64,000 nt of DNA from Coemansia sp. RSA 487 (taxonomy: Eukaryota > Kickxellomycota > Kickxellomycetes > Kickxellales > Kickxellaceae), in assembly GCA_027577595.1 (NCBI GenBank), contig JANBRJ010000019.1, positions 124,001 through 188,000 on the forward strand, written 5' to 3'. Each line of letters begins with the position of its first letter. Position 1 is the first letter of the stretch. Positions 22,066 through 31,020 of this stretch are shown here, piece by piece. Both the position numbers and the translations under genes were made by a program. Below the pieces are notes generated by a model. It saw nothing but the letters and a program-made list of their open reading frames with translations, made no database searches and was not told the DNA's origin.

Positions 22066-22915
22066 GTGCTCTGTTCAATAACTCTGCTAAACATCCCAAT
22101 ATCTTTTTTGATAAGCCCACACATTGATTAATATATCCTTTAATTTCTTCAATTCTAATTCTGAATAACATAACCGCTAATTCAACGCTCAACTTCATAT
22201 GGCTCAAATAGCGTTTGCCAACCAGTAGAAAGGCACTGGCTGTTCTTTTGACGCATATAATAATACAAAAACGCACTGGCTGTTTAGCCAAAATATTCTT
22301 ATTTCCTCAACTCCTTTCAATGGTTACTAAATATCCATTAATATTCTCACAAAACTAGAGGTATTTTTTATCTCCTTGAACATTAAACATTCAACGCATA
22401 ATATAAAAATAATGGACATCCTGCTATTGGAGTTTCGATTATAGAGCAACAAGATAGCACACCAATATATTTTTGCGGAGGGATTCGTTTCCACCAGTAT
22501 ATTGAAGGTTGAGATATTTTTGCAGCTTAGTTCATATACTCTGCCCCAGAATTTTTTTTAATAAAAACGAATTAATAATTTCCCACCAAAATATTTTAGT
22601 GGATTTTCAAATATATTACATTGGTAAAAATGGAGTGCGTGCGAAAACGAGTTGTTTTCCAAGGTGTTGGGTGATCCATTGCTAAAAGACAAATTAATTC
22701 AATTTACATAACTTCCGAGCAAAGATGGTGGGTAAATGTCGCATAAACATACAAAGTTTTCTATAAAAGCATTGCATTCGCTAACAAGGCTAATAGCACA
22801 ACTTTCTATCAAACAAGCACTAAGCTATCCTTTCATTGTTGATACACTACTTTCTTTTTTTGTTAGTACTGCACGATCTGCACTAATCTTTTCCCATCTA
22901 TTCTAATCTTGAACA
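22066..22915. other. Intergenic in secreted-protein cluster
   Basis: 850 AT-rich bases, no supported gene. A short direct repeat (GCACTGGCTGTT near 22231 and 22272) and the TATAAAAG of member 5 are the only distinct features. Confidence 0.5.
22762..22769 (+). promoter_or_regulatory. TATA box of member 5
   Basis: TATAAAAG, 154 bases upstream of the ATG at 22916, followed by a pyrimidine-rich leader with TTTCTTTTTTTG. Confidence 0.5.
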
Positions 22916-23545
22916 ATGGTCCGTTTCAATATGCGCTCACTTGCCTTCATGGCATTTGCTGTCTTCGCTGCCGCTTCTCCTGTGGCCGAGTCGATGAACC
23001 GTCAGGTCGCTCCTGCCGCTGTTGCTGCGCCAGTCGCCAACGTTGCGCATGCTCAGGTTGCGCATGCTCAGTTTGGTCAGATTGAGCGTGAGGCTATTCA
23101 GCCTGCCCCTGTTGCCGCTCAGCAGGCTCAGGACATGATGGCCCCCCAGAAGGGTCATTCCCAGGATCCGAGTCAGATGGTCAGAATGGTCCCCTGCTCG
23201 GAGAGCGAGTGCTTCAACAGCCTTACCCCCGAGGAGCAGGTTAGTTTCAGGCGCCAGTGCGAGCAGATGAAGCTTGAGCAGATGAAGAACAACGCAAAGG
23301 GCCAGAACCGTGTTGCCAAGGCACTCCCTCCTCTTACTTTCTACAAGATGGTTCCTGCTCAGCAGGCCGGCGCCAATGGTGTTGCTGCTAACGGAAATTC
23401 TGCTGTCGGTAACCGCCCCGCCGGAAAGAATCTGTGCTGCTGCTGCTGCCCCTGCTGCTGCTGCTGCTGCCCATGCTGCTGCTGCTGTTGCAAGTGTTGC
23501 TGCTGCAAGTGCTGCTGCTGCTGCTGCCCCTGCTGCTGCTGCTAA
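22916..23545 (+). CDS. Secreted protein with pure poly-Cys tail (cluster member 5)
   Basis: 209 residues. Signal peptide MVRFNMRSLAFMAFAVFAAA with an Ala-Ser-Pro cleavage area near 20. A 150-residue Ala/Gln/Val-rich middle includes short repeats (AHAQVAHAQ) and a polar, possibly helical part around 90-125 (FNSLTPEEQVSFRRQCEQMK). The sequence NRPAGKNLCC leads into the last 36 residues, 31 of which are Cys: blocks of 4-6 Cys separated by single Pro or Lys. Such density cannot all be ordered disulfides within one chain, so intermolecular cross-linking or thiol-metal binding is plausible. Single-exon. It shares the AGKxLCC boundary with member 4. Confidence 0.82.
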   Translation: MVRFNMRSLAFMAFAVFAAASPVAESMNRQVAPAAVAAPVANVAHAQVAHAQFGQIEREAIQPAPVAAQQAQDMMAPQKGHSQDPSQMVRMVPCSESECFNSLTPEEQVSFRRQCEQMKLEQMKNNAKGQNRVAKALPPLTFYKMVPAQQAGANGVAANGNSAVGNRPAGKNLCCCCCPCCCCCCPCCCCCCKCCCCKCCCCCCPCCCC

Positions 23546-24111
23546 GTAAATTTTTCTATTTTCTCACAGCTTTATTACTAACACTCAACCCCTCGATAAC
23601 AAATACGAGGTTAATAACATACATTGTTTCTTAGCACTCCACAAATCGCAAGAATAAATTAATTAGAAAGCAATTTCTCATAATACTATCGTGTGTATGA
23701 TTCAGCATTTGGTGATTCTCACGCACGTAATTTAGATGCTATTCTGCACTAGCTGATGTGCTCCACATATTGGCAAATGCACTTCTCCACGAGTCACTGC
23801 TTTTAGTGGTGTTAATGCTCTGAACGCTCGCTTGTTCGTTGTGTACCACTTGTGGCATAAATCCAGAGCAATTGCAAAAGTATACAGCTTAGATAATGTG
23901 TTGCTAACAGCGCACATAAAAGCACGAGTTTTATTCTGGAGATATCCAAATGGAAATATTTAAATACTGTTAAGGAATTGTGCTTCGGCCATTGTTGCAA
24001 TAGCAAATTAGACCACATATATATGTTTTATACAACTGTTCAATCCGTCTATCACAGACAAACAAATACAGCTGCGCTGATTTGATTATATTCTTAGAAA
24101 TAGCGTACACA
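23546..24111. other. Intergenic in secreted-protein cluster
   Basis: About 570 AT-rich bases, no recognisable gene. A TATATATG near 24018 could have served the broken member downstream. Confidence 0.45.
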
Positions 24112-24508
24112 ATGTGCTGGTTCAGGGTTGCATCCTTGGTTTCGTTGGTTTCTCTTTCCCTTGCAAGCGATGCGCCATTATGTAGAGAAAAAAAATAAAG
24201 CACCATCACAATCCACAGCGTATGTATCAAATAACCATGAATCTAGCGCTGTCGCCATTTCCCATCAACATACAAGCCTATTGTCACAATTAGATATTCG
24301 ACCACAGCCAACATTCGACACAAAGCTTATGCTTGACAGAAACGCCGACTTGCATGTAAATGGGCAACAGCGCAATCACGAGCCTCAAACATTCCAAGTA
24401 CCGATTTCCCAACCATGCGCCTTGCAGCCGGTGTTGATGCTGAACCCCTACGATCAAACCGAAACGCCCATCTCCAGTAAGCAACCAGCTTGGAACCCTA
24501 CGTACTAA
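24112..24508 (+). pseudogene. Frame-broken secreted-protein gene (cluster member 6)
   Basis: An ATG at 24112 opens a textbook signal peptide, MCWFRVASLVSLVSLSLA, followed by SDAPLCREKK and a stop at 24198. The break sits at a run of eight A. In the adjacent frame a 100-codon reading continues at once (KAPSQSTAYVSNN..., QLDIRPQPTFDTKL, ending NPTY at 24508). One base gained or lost in the A run would join the halves. The product would be a secreted protein of about 130 residues rich in Gln, Asn, Ser and Pro and poor in Cys, so it is a linker-type relative at best. Its position and strand fit the cluster. Sequence error at the homopolymer is the main alternative to a pseudogene. Confidence 0.5.
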
Positions 24509-25670
24509 ATGTTAAGAATGGTTTAAATCCAGCGAATTTTGCATTAGCAGTTAGCCACAACTGCAAACAGCTACAACAGAAACTCGATGTTACCGCACCA
24601 AGAATCACCTCTCTTCCTTAAACCAAAACTTGCGTAGCAGCCCAACATATGTTAATAGCGACCCTAGGTAACTTTCTCACTGGTTAAATCCTAGTACTGT
24701 ATCACAAAATATCAGCATATCGTCTATTAATCCGTCATATAACCATGATGGCTCAAAAGCACGACATCTATCAGCTCCAGCTAGGAATAATCCTCATCCT
24801 CCTCGTGGCCTTCCAGCTGGGAAAAACTATGTTGTTTCTGATAATCAATTAGCCAACTTTTGTTTAGTTTTAGTGTTTTCCAAATACGATTAATAGACAT
24901 CCTCACTACCAAAAATATTATATTCACCTGCCGGAAAACTAGCAAATCCAGGTACAGCAAGAGCCATGGGAATATTCCTGTCCTTTAAAGCCGGGGTAAA
25001 ATGGTGGTACCATCGTTTTCTCACAGGATATGTGGAGAAGAGATAAGCACGATTGTATTTTTTCCCACTGTTTTGGAAAAACACATTGTCTCCACACAAA
25101 ATATTTTATAATACATAGCAGGCCTAAAAATGCTTTGTTTTCAGACGACCCGCAATTGCTAGAAGCCAAGCTTACGCCAAGTATATCCTCAATGGTTTGA
25201 TGAAAATATTGGAATGATCGTAGAAGAATTGGTGTCAGTTTGTATGATCCAAAACTTTTAAATCAAGCAGTATTGTCTGAGCCAGCCAATTTCATTCGGT
25301 TTACACGGGTTGTACTGGATTTTTGGTGTTGTCAGGCTATTACAACGCTAGTAATAATTGAGCTGCAGTGTTTTAGATGCCATATGATAGGTAACGAAAA
25401 AAGTGAAATAAAAGACAATGATCATTTTTGACTTTAAGCAGGCTGCCTTTAATAGTACATTTCTATTTAATGACTCTAACGCCCACTTTCACTAAGGGTT
25501 TATTTTAATGATACACCATTTGAATGATTATATTGTTCTACGCCCACGTTTCTATTAACAGTTGAAAGCTGTCTTTTGCATATTTTATGCTCAACTCTTT
25601 TTTTTCCATACGCTTTCATTACTATAGTTTTTAAATCTACCCGCACTGCCTTGCAAAAAGTATAACAAGG
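24509..25670. other. Intergenic with possible decayed coding fragments
   Basis: 1.16 kb of AT-rich DNA. On + at about 25130-25345 a protein-like reading (DDPQLLEAKLTPSISSMV, two stops, then KYWNDRRRIGVSLYDPKLLN and FIRFTRVVLDF) suggests a dead gene fragment of unknown family. On - at 24890-25099 a 69-codon ORF is also protein-like. Neither is recognised and neither shows a start with context. Confidence 0.3.
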
Positions 25671-27587
25671 ATGTTGGTGATGCATAGAAGCCGTTGTGCA
25701 TCGCCAACACTGTGGATTTTCTTTTTATATATTCTGGCGCAAGCTGTTGTTTTCACACACGCACAGTCTCTGCGGGACGAAAGACAAGGAGCAACTAAAT
25801 GCCCTGAAAACCACCCCAGTATTCCCATTAATTCTAATCGGCCGTTGGCATGTAATAGCCACGCTTCGTGCTTTAAAAGCAGCGATGACGATGCTATTTC
25901 TGTTCATGAGCAGAGTTTAGATCCAGAGCAGCAACGACGTCTTGGCATACTTTCGCGTGCCAATTCGCAGGATGACATTGCGCTTACCGAAATTGCTGCA
26001 GATCCGGGTTGCACGTCGCTACAACCGTCTCAGGATCTATCAGACACACGGGCATGCGAACTGTCCATTGTCCCTAATTTAGAGGCGGATTCGTATACCA
26101 CTAATTCTCTAGACATGGATGCCGCTCTAACACATTTACCTGCTGCCACACTAGATCCCACTGCCGATCAACGGAGAAAAGCAAGGCCAAACATCACTCG
26201 CAACGTACCAACAAATCAGCGAAACACGACGAGCCAGAGGCAATGTCACAAGAAACATATGCAGGAATGGGATGGAATGCCCAAAATTGTCTATCATCAA
26301 GGCGTCAACGGCACACATGGCTACTGGGGCCCAGAGGGAATGTATCCATTTGATAACGTAGTCATGCGGTTTGGGGAAAAGGACGAATACCAGGCATATG
26401 GAACAATGTTCATCAATGACACTGTGGTTAATGGGCTCCATCCATATGTGTTTATCGGAAACGACACACTAATCGACGGATGGATGGTTATTGGAAACGA
26501 CACAACAGCGCTCAACAACGTTGTAAACGGAACAGCAGTACGCGGATCGAATCTGTGTTGCTGCTGCTGTTGTCCTTGCTGTTGTTGCTGCTGCCCATGC
26601 TGCTGCTGCTGTTGCCATTGCTGTCATTGTTGCCACTGTTGCTGCTGCCACTGCTGCTGCTGTAAATGTTGCCACTGCTGTTGCCATTGCTGCTGTTGCA
26701 AGCCATGTTGCTGCTGTTGCAAACCATGCTGCTGCAAACCGTGCTGCTGCAAGTGCTGCCACTGCTGTCAGCCGTGCTGTGGATGTGGTCAGCAGCAATG
26801 CTGCGGTGGTGAAGGCGGCGGCGAAGGCGGCGGCGAAGAAGGCGGAGGTGAGGGCCACGAAGAAGGCCACGAAGAGGGTGGGTCCGAAGGCGGTGAGCAC
26901 GGCGAACACGGCGAAGGGCCAGGAGAAAATGGCGGTCCTGTTGGTCCGGAAGGCGATGGGCGATTTGGCCCGCCTCCACCACCACCACCACCACCTCCTC
27001 AACCGCCATTCCTGCCCCATCAACCACAGGCACCAGAAGCACCAGCACCCCCTCATCCACCATCTCCTCCATCTTGCCCTATACCACCTGTGGAACCCAC
27101 GCCTCCTGTGTGTCCAACAATCTCAGGACTTGACGAGATGATTAAGGCTGCAAAACCAACGTACACAATTGCCAGACCTCCACCTACATTACCAGTAAAT
27201 CCACAGCCAGTGGCTGCTAGAAAGGGTTGTCTGCCACAAAACCATATTGCGATTTACAACATAAACGGGCTTTCGCGGGGAGTAGCACCAGGGGTTCCTC
27301 ACTACTCTGCCAAGGTAATCCAGCCAGCAATCTATTCTCAAGGACAGCGTCGGTCCACAGTGGTTGTTACTAGATCAAATGCTGTCTACTCGGGATTGCG
27401 GACACAAAATAGAGTTGCAGCGCCTGCATTGCAGCGTACGGTAGTAGCCATGCAGGCACCAGGTCGCGTAGCTCGACCAGGAGGAGCTTTGGCTGCTGCT
27501 CAAGTTCAACGACTGCAAGCCGTGCCTGCCGTATCACTCCGTGTTGGAAACGGTCTTGGGAGCGCACAGCAAGTAAAAAAGGTGTAA
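25671..27587 (+). CDS. Large secreted glycoprotein with Cys, Glu/Gly and Pro blocks (cluster member 7)
   Basis: 638 residues, the largest of the cluster. Signal peptide 1-31 (hydrophobic core LWIFFLYILAQAVVF). Residues 32-200 are polar. Residues 200-294 hold five N-glycosylation sequons (NGTHG, NDTVV, NDTLI, NDTTA, NGTAV) in a loose repeat of the form I-x-N-D-T. GSNLCC then opens a block (295-377) of poly-Cys with Pro, His and Lys spacers, followed by a Glu/Gly/His block (379-420), poly-Pro (434-443, then Pro-rich to about 485) and a basic C-terminal part without Cys but with many Val, Ala and Arg. The C-terminal 150 residues may fold, but the family is not known. An alternative ATG at 25680 would shorten the signal peptide by three residues. 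Single-exon. Confidence 0.82.
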   Translation: MLVMHRSRCASPTLWIFFLYILAQAVVFTHAQSLRDERQGATKCPENHPSIPINSNRPLACNSHASCFKSSDDDAISVHEQSLDPEQQRRLGILSRANSQDDIALTEIAADPGCTSLQPSQDLSDTRACELSIVPNLEADSYTTNSLDMDAALTHLPAATLDPTADQRRKARPNITRNVPTNQRNTTSQRQCHKKHMQEWDGMPKIVYHQGVNGTHGYWGPEGMYPFDNVVMRFGEKDEYQAYGTMFINDTVVNGLHPYVFIGNDTLIDGWMVIGNDTTALNNVVNGTAVRGSNLCCCCCCPCCCCCCPCCCCCCHCCHCCHCCCCHCCCCKCCHCCCHCCCCKPCCCCCKPCCCKPCCCKCCHCCQPCCGCGQQQCCGGEGGGEGGGEEGGGEGHEEGHEEGGSEGGEHGEHGEGPGENGGPVGPEGDGRFGPPPPPPPPPPQPPFLPHQPQAPEAPAPPHPPSPPSCPIPPVEPTPPVCPTISGLDEMIKAAKPTYTIARPPPTLPVNPQPVAARKGCLPQNHIAIYNINGLSRGVAPGVPHYSAKVIQPAIYSQGQRRSTVVVTRSNAVYSGLRTQNRVAAPALQRTVVAMQAPGRVARPGGALAAAQVQRLQAVPAVSLRVGNGLGSAQQVKKV

Positions 27588-28520
27588 CCTCTATGCAGGT
27601 TTTTCTCCTTGGACTCCATAAAATAAACACCTCTACTTTGGCAGATACTTGCAAAATGTATTATGTACATCTCTTTTATTTTAATATTTCAAACAGATAA
27701 TAAATGTTCTATCACTAATTGCTTTTTATTATTATTGCGTAACAGTGTTAATCTGGTTTTGTATATTAATATGCCAATGTTTGGAAATGTTGATTTTCGT
27801 AAATTTAGATCATTGTGTATTTTTAATAACTCAGATATACCTGCATGCATTGCGAGTGAAACTGTGAGATAACATGCTAGTGCTTATTTAAATGGCCGGA
27901 AAATCTCTCCATTGTTTTTGGAGGAATATTAACTGAATATGTATTAGCTAAACGATATATAACGTGGAAGCTATGATAGACAGTGCGTAAATAATCTGTG
28001 GGAAACCAACCACAATCGTGGAGAGCGGAGATGGAAAATTCAGCAAAACTAAACAAGCCCACAAAGTTCTCCATATACCGTTCTTCCCTATGTAGTGGGG
28101 GAGTTGTTCACAGGGCCATGAAAAATAGGATTAAATAGGAGAGAACATTTTTATTACTAGTTTTTTATTAATTAATCGCATTAGGCTCCAATATTTTGCG
28201 ATTCTATTAGTTTACTTTCTAGTATCCAAGCTCTACGTTTCTAGCATCAATAATTCGATCGTTGGATGTTTACACGGTGTGCCCAAACAAAAGAATCAGC
28301 TTCTGAGAGTCATAGCAGCAATGCTTGCTAGTATATTAAATACCCCTTGGCATTCTCTTTTGAATCGTTTGAAAATAAAAGGTTATTTTCTGCGGCACAG
28401 CTGGTTATAACATTTTTGCGCACTACCATTGTTATTCTTTTAGCTTGTCACATATAACAGTGACTGATTGTAGCATCTACCAACGCATATATTAATATTA
28501 ATTTTAGTACACGCAAAGCC
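27588..28520. other. Intergenic in secreted-protein cluster
   Basis: 930 AT-rich bases. A 65-codon minus-strand ORF (27877-28074) is mildly protein-like but has no recognisable domain or partner exon. Confidence 0.45.
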
Positions 28521-29831
28521 ATGAGCCGCGCACTTTTGAACGCGCTGTTTGCGCTGCTTGCGGTTATCAGCGTCACATCCATATGCTACGCCGATAGCAC
28601 GCTTTCGCCAGCGGATGAGCCTGCTGCCGTTGACAGGCACTGCGGCTGCGAGGAAGCCCAGCCAACATGTGCACCAGCACATGCTGAGATAGTCGCTCTT
28701 CCCCCACCTCTGACTATTGCGTACAAGGATCCGTGCCATCCGTGCTGCGCTAACTGCATGACATACTCGAACCTTCATGTCGACAATGAAGGCGACAACT
28801 GCTGCAAGCCTGCGGCTGTGATCAAGACTCACCACTTTGTGAAGGAGATCAACTACAAGTGCTGCACTGGCCCGTGTGGCGATGTTACGTGTGAGCCATG
28901 CTGTACCAAAATTGCATGCAATCCCGAGGGAAACAGGGGAGCTGTGTCTGTCTGGCCAGACGGTGCCCGGTACTGCCATGATTGCTGCGAGCCCTGCTGC
29001 CACCACCACGACAACTGCTGCCATCGCGAGCCGTGCTGCCACCATGAGCCATGCTGTGAGCATCGCGAGCCGTGCTGCTGCCACCATAAGCCGTGTTGTG
29101 AACACCACGAACCATGCTGCTGTCACCACGAACCGTGCTGCGAGCGCCATGAGCCATGCTGCTGCCACCATGACAACTGCGGCCATGAGATTTGCTGCCA
29201 TGAGGAGGAGTGCGGCCGCCATGAGCCGTGCTGCTGCCACCATGAGCCGTGCTGCTGCCACCATGAGCCGTGCTGTGGCCACCATGAGCCGTGCTGTGGC
29301 CACCACGAGTTGTACTGCTGCGAGGGCGGCTACCACGGGCGCCGCCGCTATGACGACGACTACGAGAATGACGATGGCTACAATGGTCGCCACTACGGCA
29401 ACCGCCACGGCGACGACCGCTGCTGCTGCGAGCACAACACTTGCTGCGAAAAGTGCATCATCACCCACGCAATCGCCGACAACTGCGGCACCCACTACTG
29501 CGTGACAAGCTGTGTCAAGGATCCGTGCGGCAACCGCTGCGTCGAGACCCACCACTGCTATGCACCAAACCCGTCGCCATGCGCATGCAAGGACAACCTG
29601 TCGACCGAGTGCTGCATCACGCACTTCATCGTTGAGCCGCCATGCGGTTGCGGTTGCGGATGCCCACAGCCCATGTGCACCCCATCGTTCCAGGGCAGCC
29701 ATGCCCCAGAGCTGCCTCCAGCTCCATCCACTGCGCCGCAGTGCCCCACTGTCCCAGACAAGGCGCCGGCCTGCCCTGCTTGCCCCGATTCCCATGCTTA
29801 CCAGCATCCCCAGCCCGCTGCGCCATACTAA
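28521..29831 (+). CDS. Secreted His-Glu-Pro-Cys protein with varied Cys domains (cluster member 8)
   Basis: 436 residues. Signal peptide MSRALLNALFALLAVISVTS, cleavage near 25. Residues 30-160 hold irregular Cys pairs within ordinary sequence (HCGCEEAQPTC, CHPCCANCM, YKCCTGPCGDVTCEPCC), so this part may fold as a real disulfide domain. Residues about 160-270 are the HHEPCC repeat, with the variants HHDNC, ERHEPCC and EEECGRHEPCC. A charged Arg/Asp/Tyr segment (GRRRYDDDYENDDGYNGR) follows. Residues 300-380 are again irregular Cys-rich (CCEKCIITHAIADNC, CVTSCVKDPCGNRC, CCITHFIVEPPCGCGCGC), and a Pro/Ala tail ends it. The paired CxxC-ITH segments suggest an old internal duplication. Last and most complex member of the cluster; metal or wall binding is inferred. 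Confidence 0.82.
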   Translation: MSRALLNALFALLAVISVTSICYADSTLSPADEPAAVDRHCGCEEAQPTCAPAHAEIVALPPPLTIAYKDPCHPCCANCMTYSNLHVDNEGDNCCKPAAVIKTHHFVKEINYKCCTGPCGDVTCEPCCTKIACNPEGNRGAVSVWPDGARYCHDCCEPCCHHHDNCCHREPCCHHEPCCEHREPCCCHHKPCCEHHEPCCCHHEPCCERHEPCCCHHDNCGHEICCHEEECGRHEPCCCHHEPCCCHHEPCCGHHEPCCGHHELYCCEGGYHGRRRYDDDYENDDGYNGRHYGNRHGDDRCCCEHNTCCEKCIITHAIADNCGTHYCVTSCVKDPCGNRCVETHHCYAPNPSPCACKDNLSTECCITHFIVEPPCGCGCGCPQPMCTPSFQGSHAPELPPAPSTAPQCPTVPDKAPACPACPDSHAYQHPQPAAPY

Positions 29832-31020
29832 AGAAAACGTAGCATAGCCAGTCGCTTGCTTGCTCAGCACCGTATAAGCGGGTAAAAAAAAGACTCTGAG
29901 TGAGATGATACGGCTAAAAGGCTGGCAATTGATGACCAGCTTCATAGAGAGGGATCGTTTTCATATAGTTTTAATTTTAGTTTCATTGCATTTCTTATTA
30001 TTTCGAACACATACGGGTTGACTATTTTCTCTTTCGTGTCAGCAATATTTTGTATGCAACACTTGGATGTACAAACCCCGTTCACCACGCATAGTCCGTT
30101 CAGCACTTTAAAGGACCGGCAAAAAATAGGTGGCTCTCAGACACACGCCGTTTGTTGATCGTGCATTCTATCGTCACGAATCAGGTCCTGCAAGTGGGTT
30201 TTCCGGCCGCGAACGATCAGAACTTGCTAGATGTTGTCCTGATTCTATTGTCGGACATTAATTCTTCTTCATTGAACACACCCTACTTTTGTTTTTCTAA
30301 ATAGTCTTGTTGGTTTGGTTGGCTGTGAATTTCTCTTCAACGCGCAAAAACGCTATTAAGTGGGGCAGCTGGAATTCGAAACTGCGGCGCTGGCCGCTCA
30401 ACAGAAACCCCAAAATTCTCCCCCAATTACTCCAATTGCGCTGCGGCTGCGATCAAGCCAAAAAGCCAATCCATCGCTTGAAAAATTACTTAAACCACAA
30501 ACTCGCACCTTAAACTAATCACTCACGTGAACGCGATGTAAGCGAATGGCATACGGCTATTGGCTAGCAGTTGTTTGTAACCTGATCACGATCAAGAGTG
30601 GCCACTCGAATCTCACGCGATCCATGCATGTTTTTTTTTGTGGAAAGAAAAAGCGAAAACAAAAGAAAATGCCAAGTGCGCGGAAAATGCGCATTAATAA
30701 ACCAGTTGTTTTTTCCATAGTGGTTTCCCTCCTTTTCTTTCTTGTCTTTCCAACAAACATAAAGCTCCCTCCAGTTCCACTGTTTTTCTTTTATTGCTCT
30801 TTCAAGGCTTAAGCACGACCCTTTTGGATCCTCTCCTTCTCCTTCCCCGTTGTCTGCTCGCGTCCTAGGAAAGATTCCCTATTCCTCCAATCAACGACTT
30901 GTTCAATTAGCAAACACATATTTTTTGCTCTGCTCCATCTCCCGACATTTGCAAGCCCACTTGACTATACTAGTGCACGAGATCCCCTGATTCACTCTTT
31001 TGCTGTTCAATTTTGAAACA
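29832..31020. other. Intergenic, right border of the secreted-protein cluster
   Basis: 1.2 kb of spacer between the last Cys-rich gene and the RRM gene. Several short ORFs, none convincing. The last 250 bases are pyrimidine-rich and are probably the RRM-gene promoter and leader. Confidence 0.5.

Noticed and set aside
28440-29945. A 501-codon minus-strand ORF opposite member 8
   Set aside because: Shadow of the Cys/His repeat; Val/Ala/Leu-rich with no domain, and it spans both spacers.
30546-30812. 88-codon ORF before the RRM gene
   Set aside because: Hydrophobic and Lys-rich by base composition, no signal or domain, within the presumed promoter.
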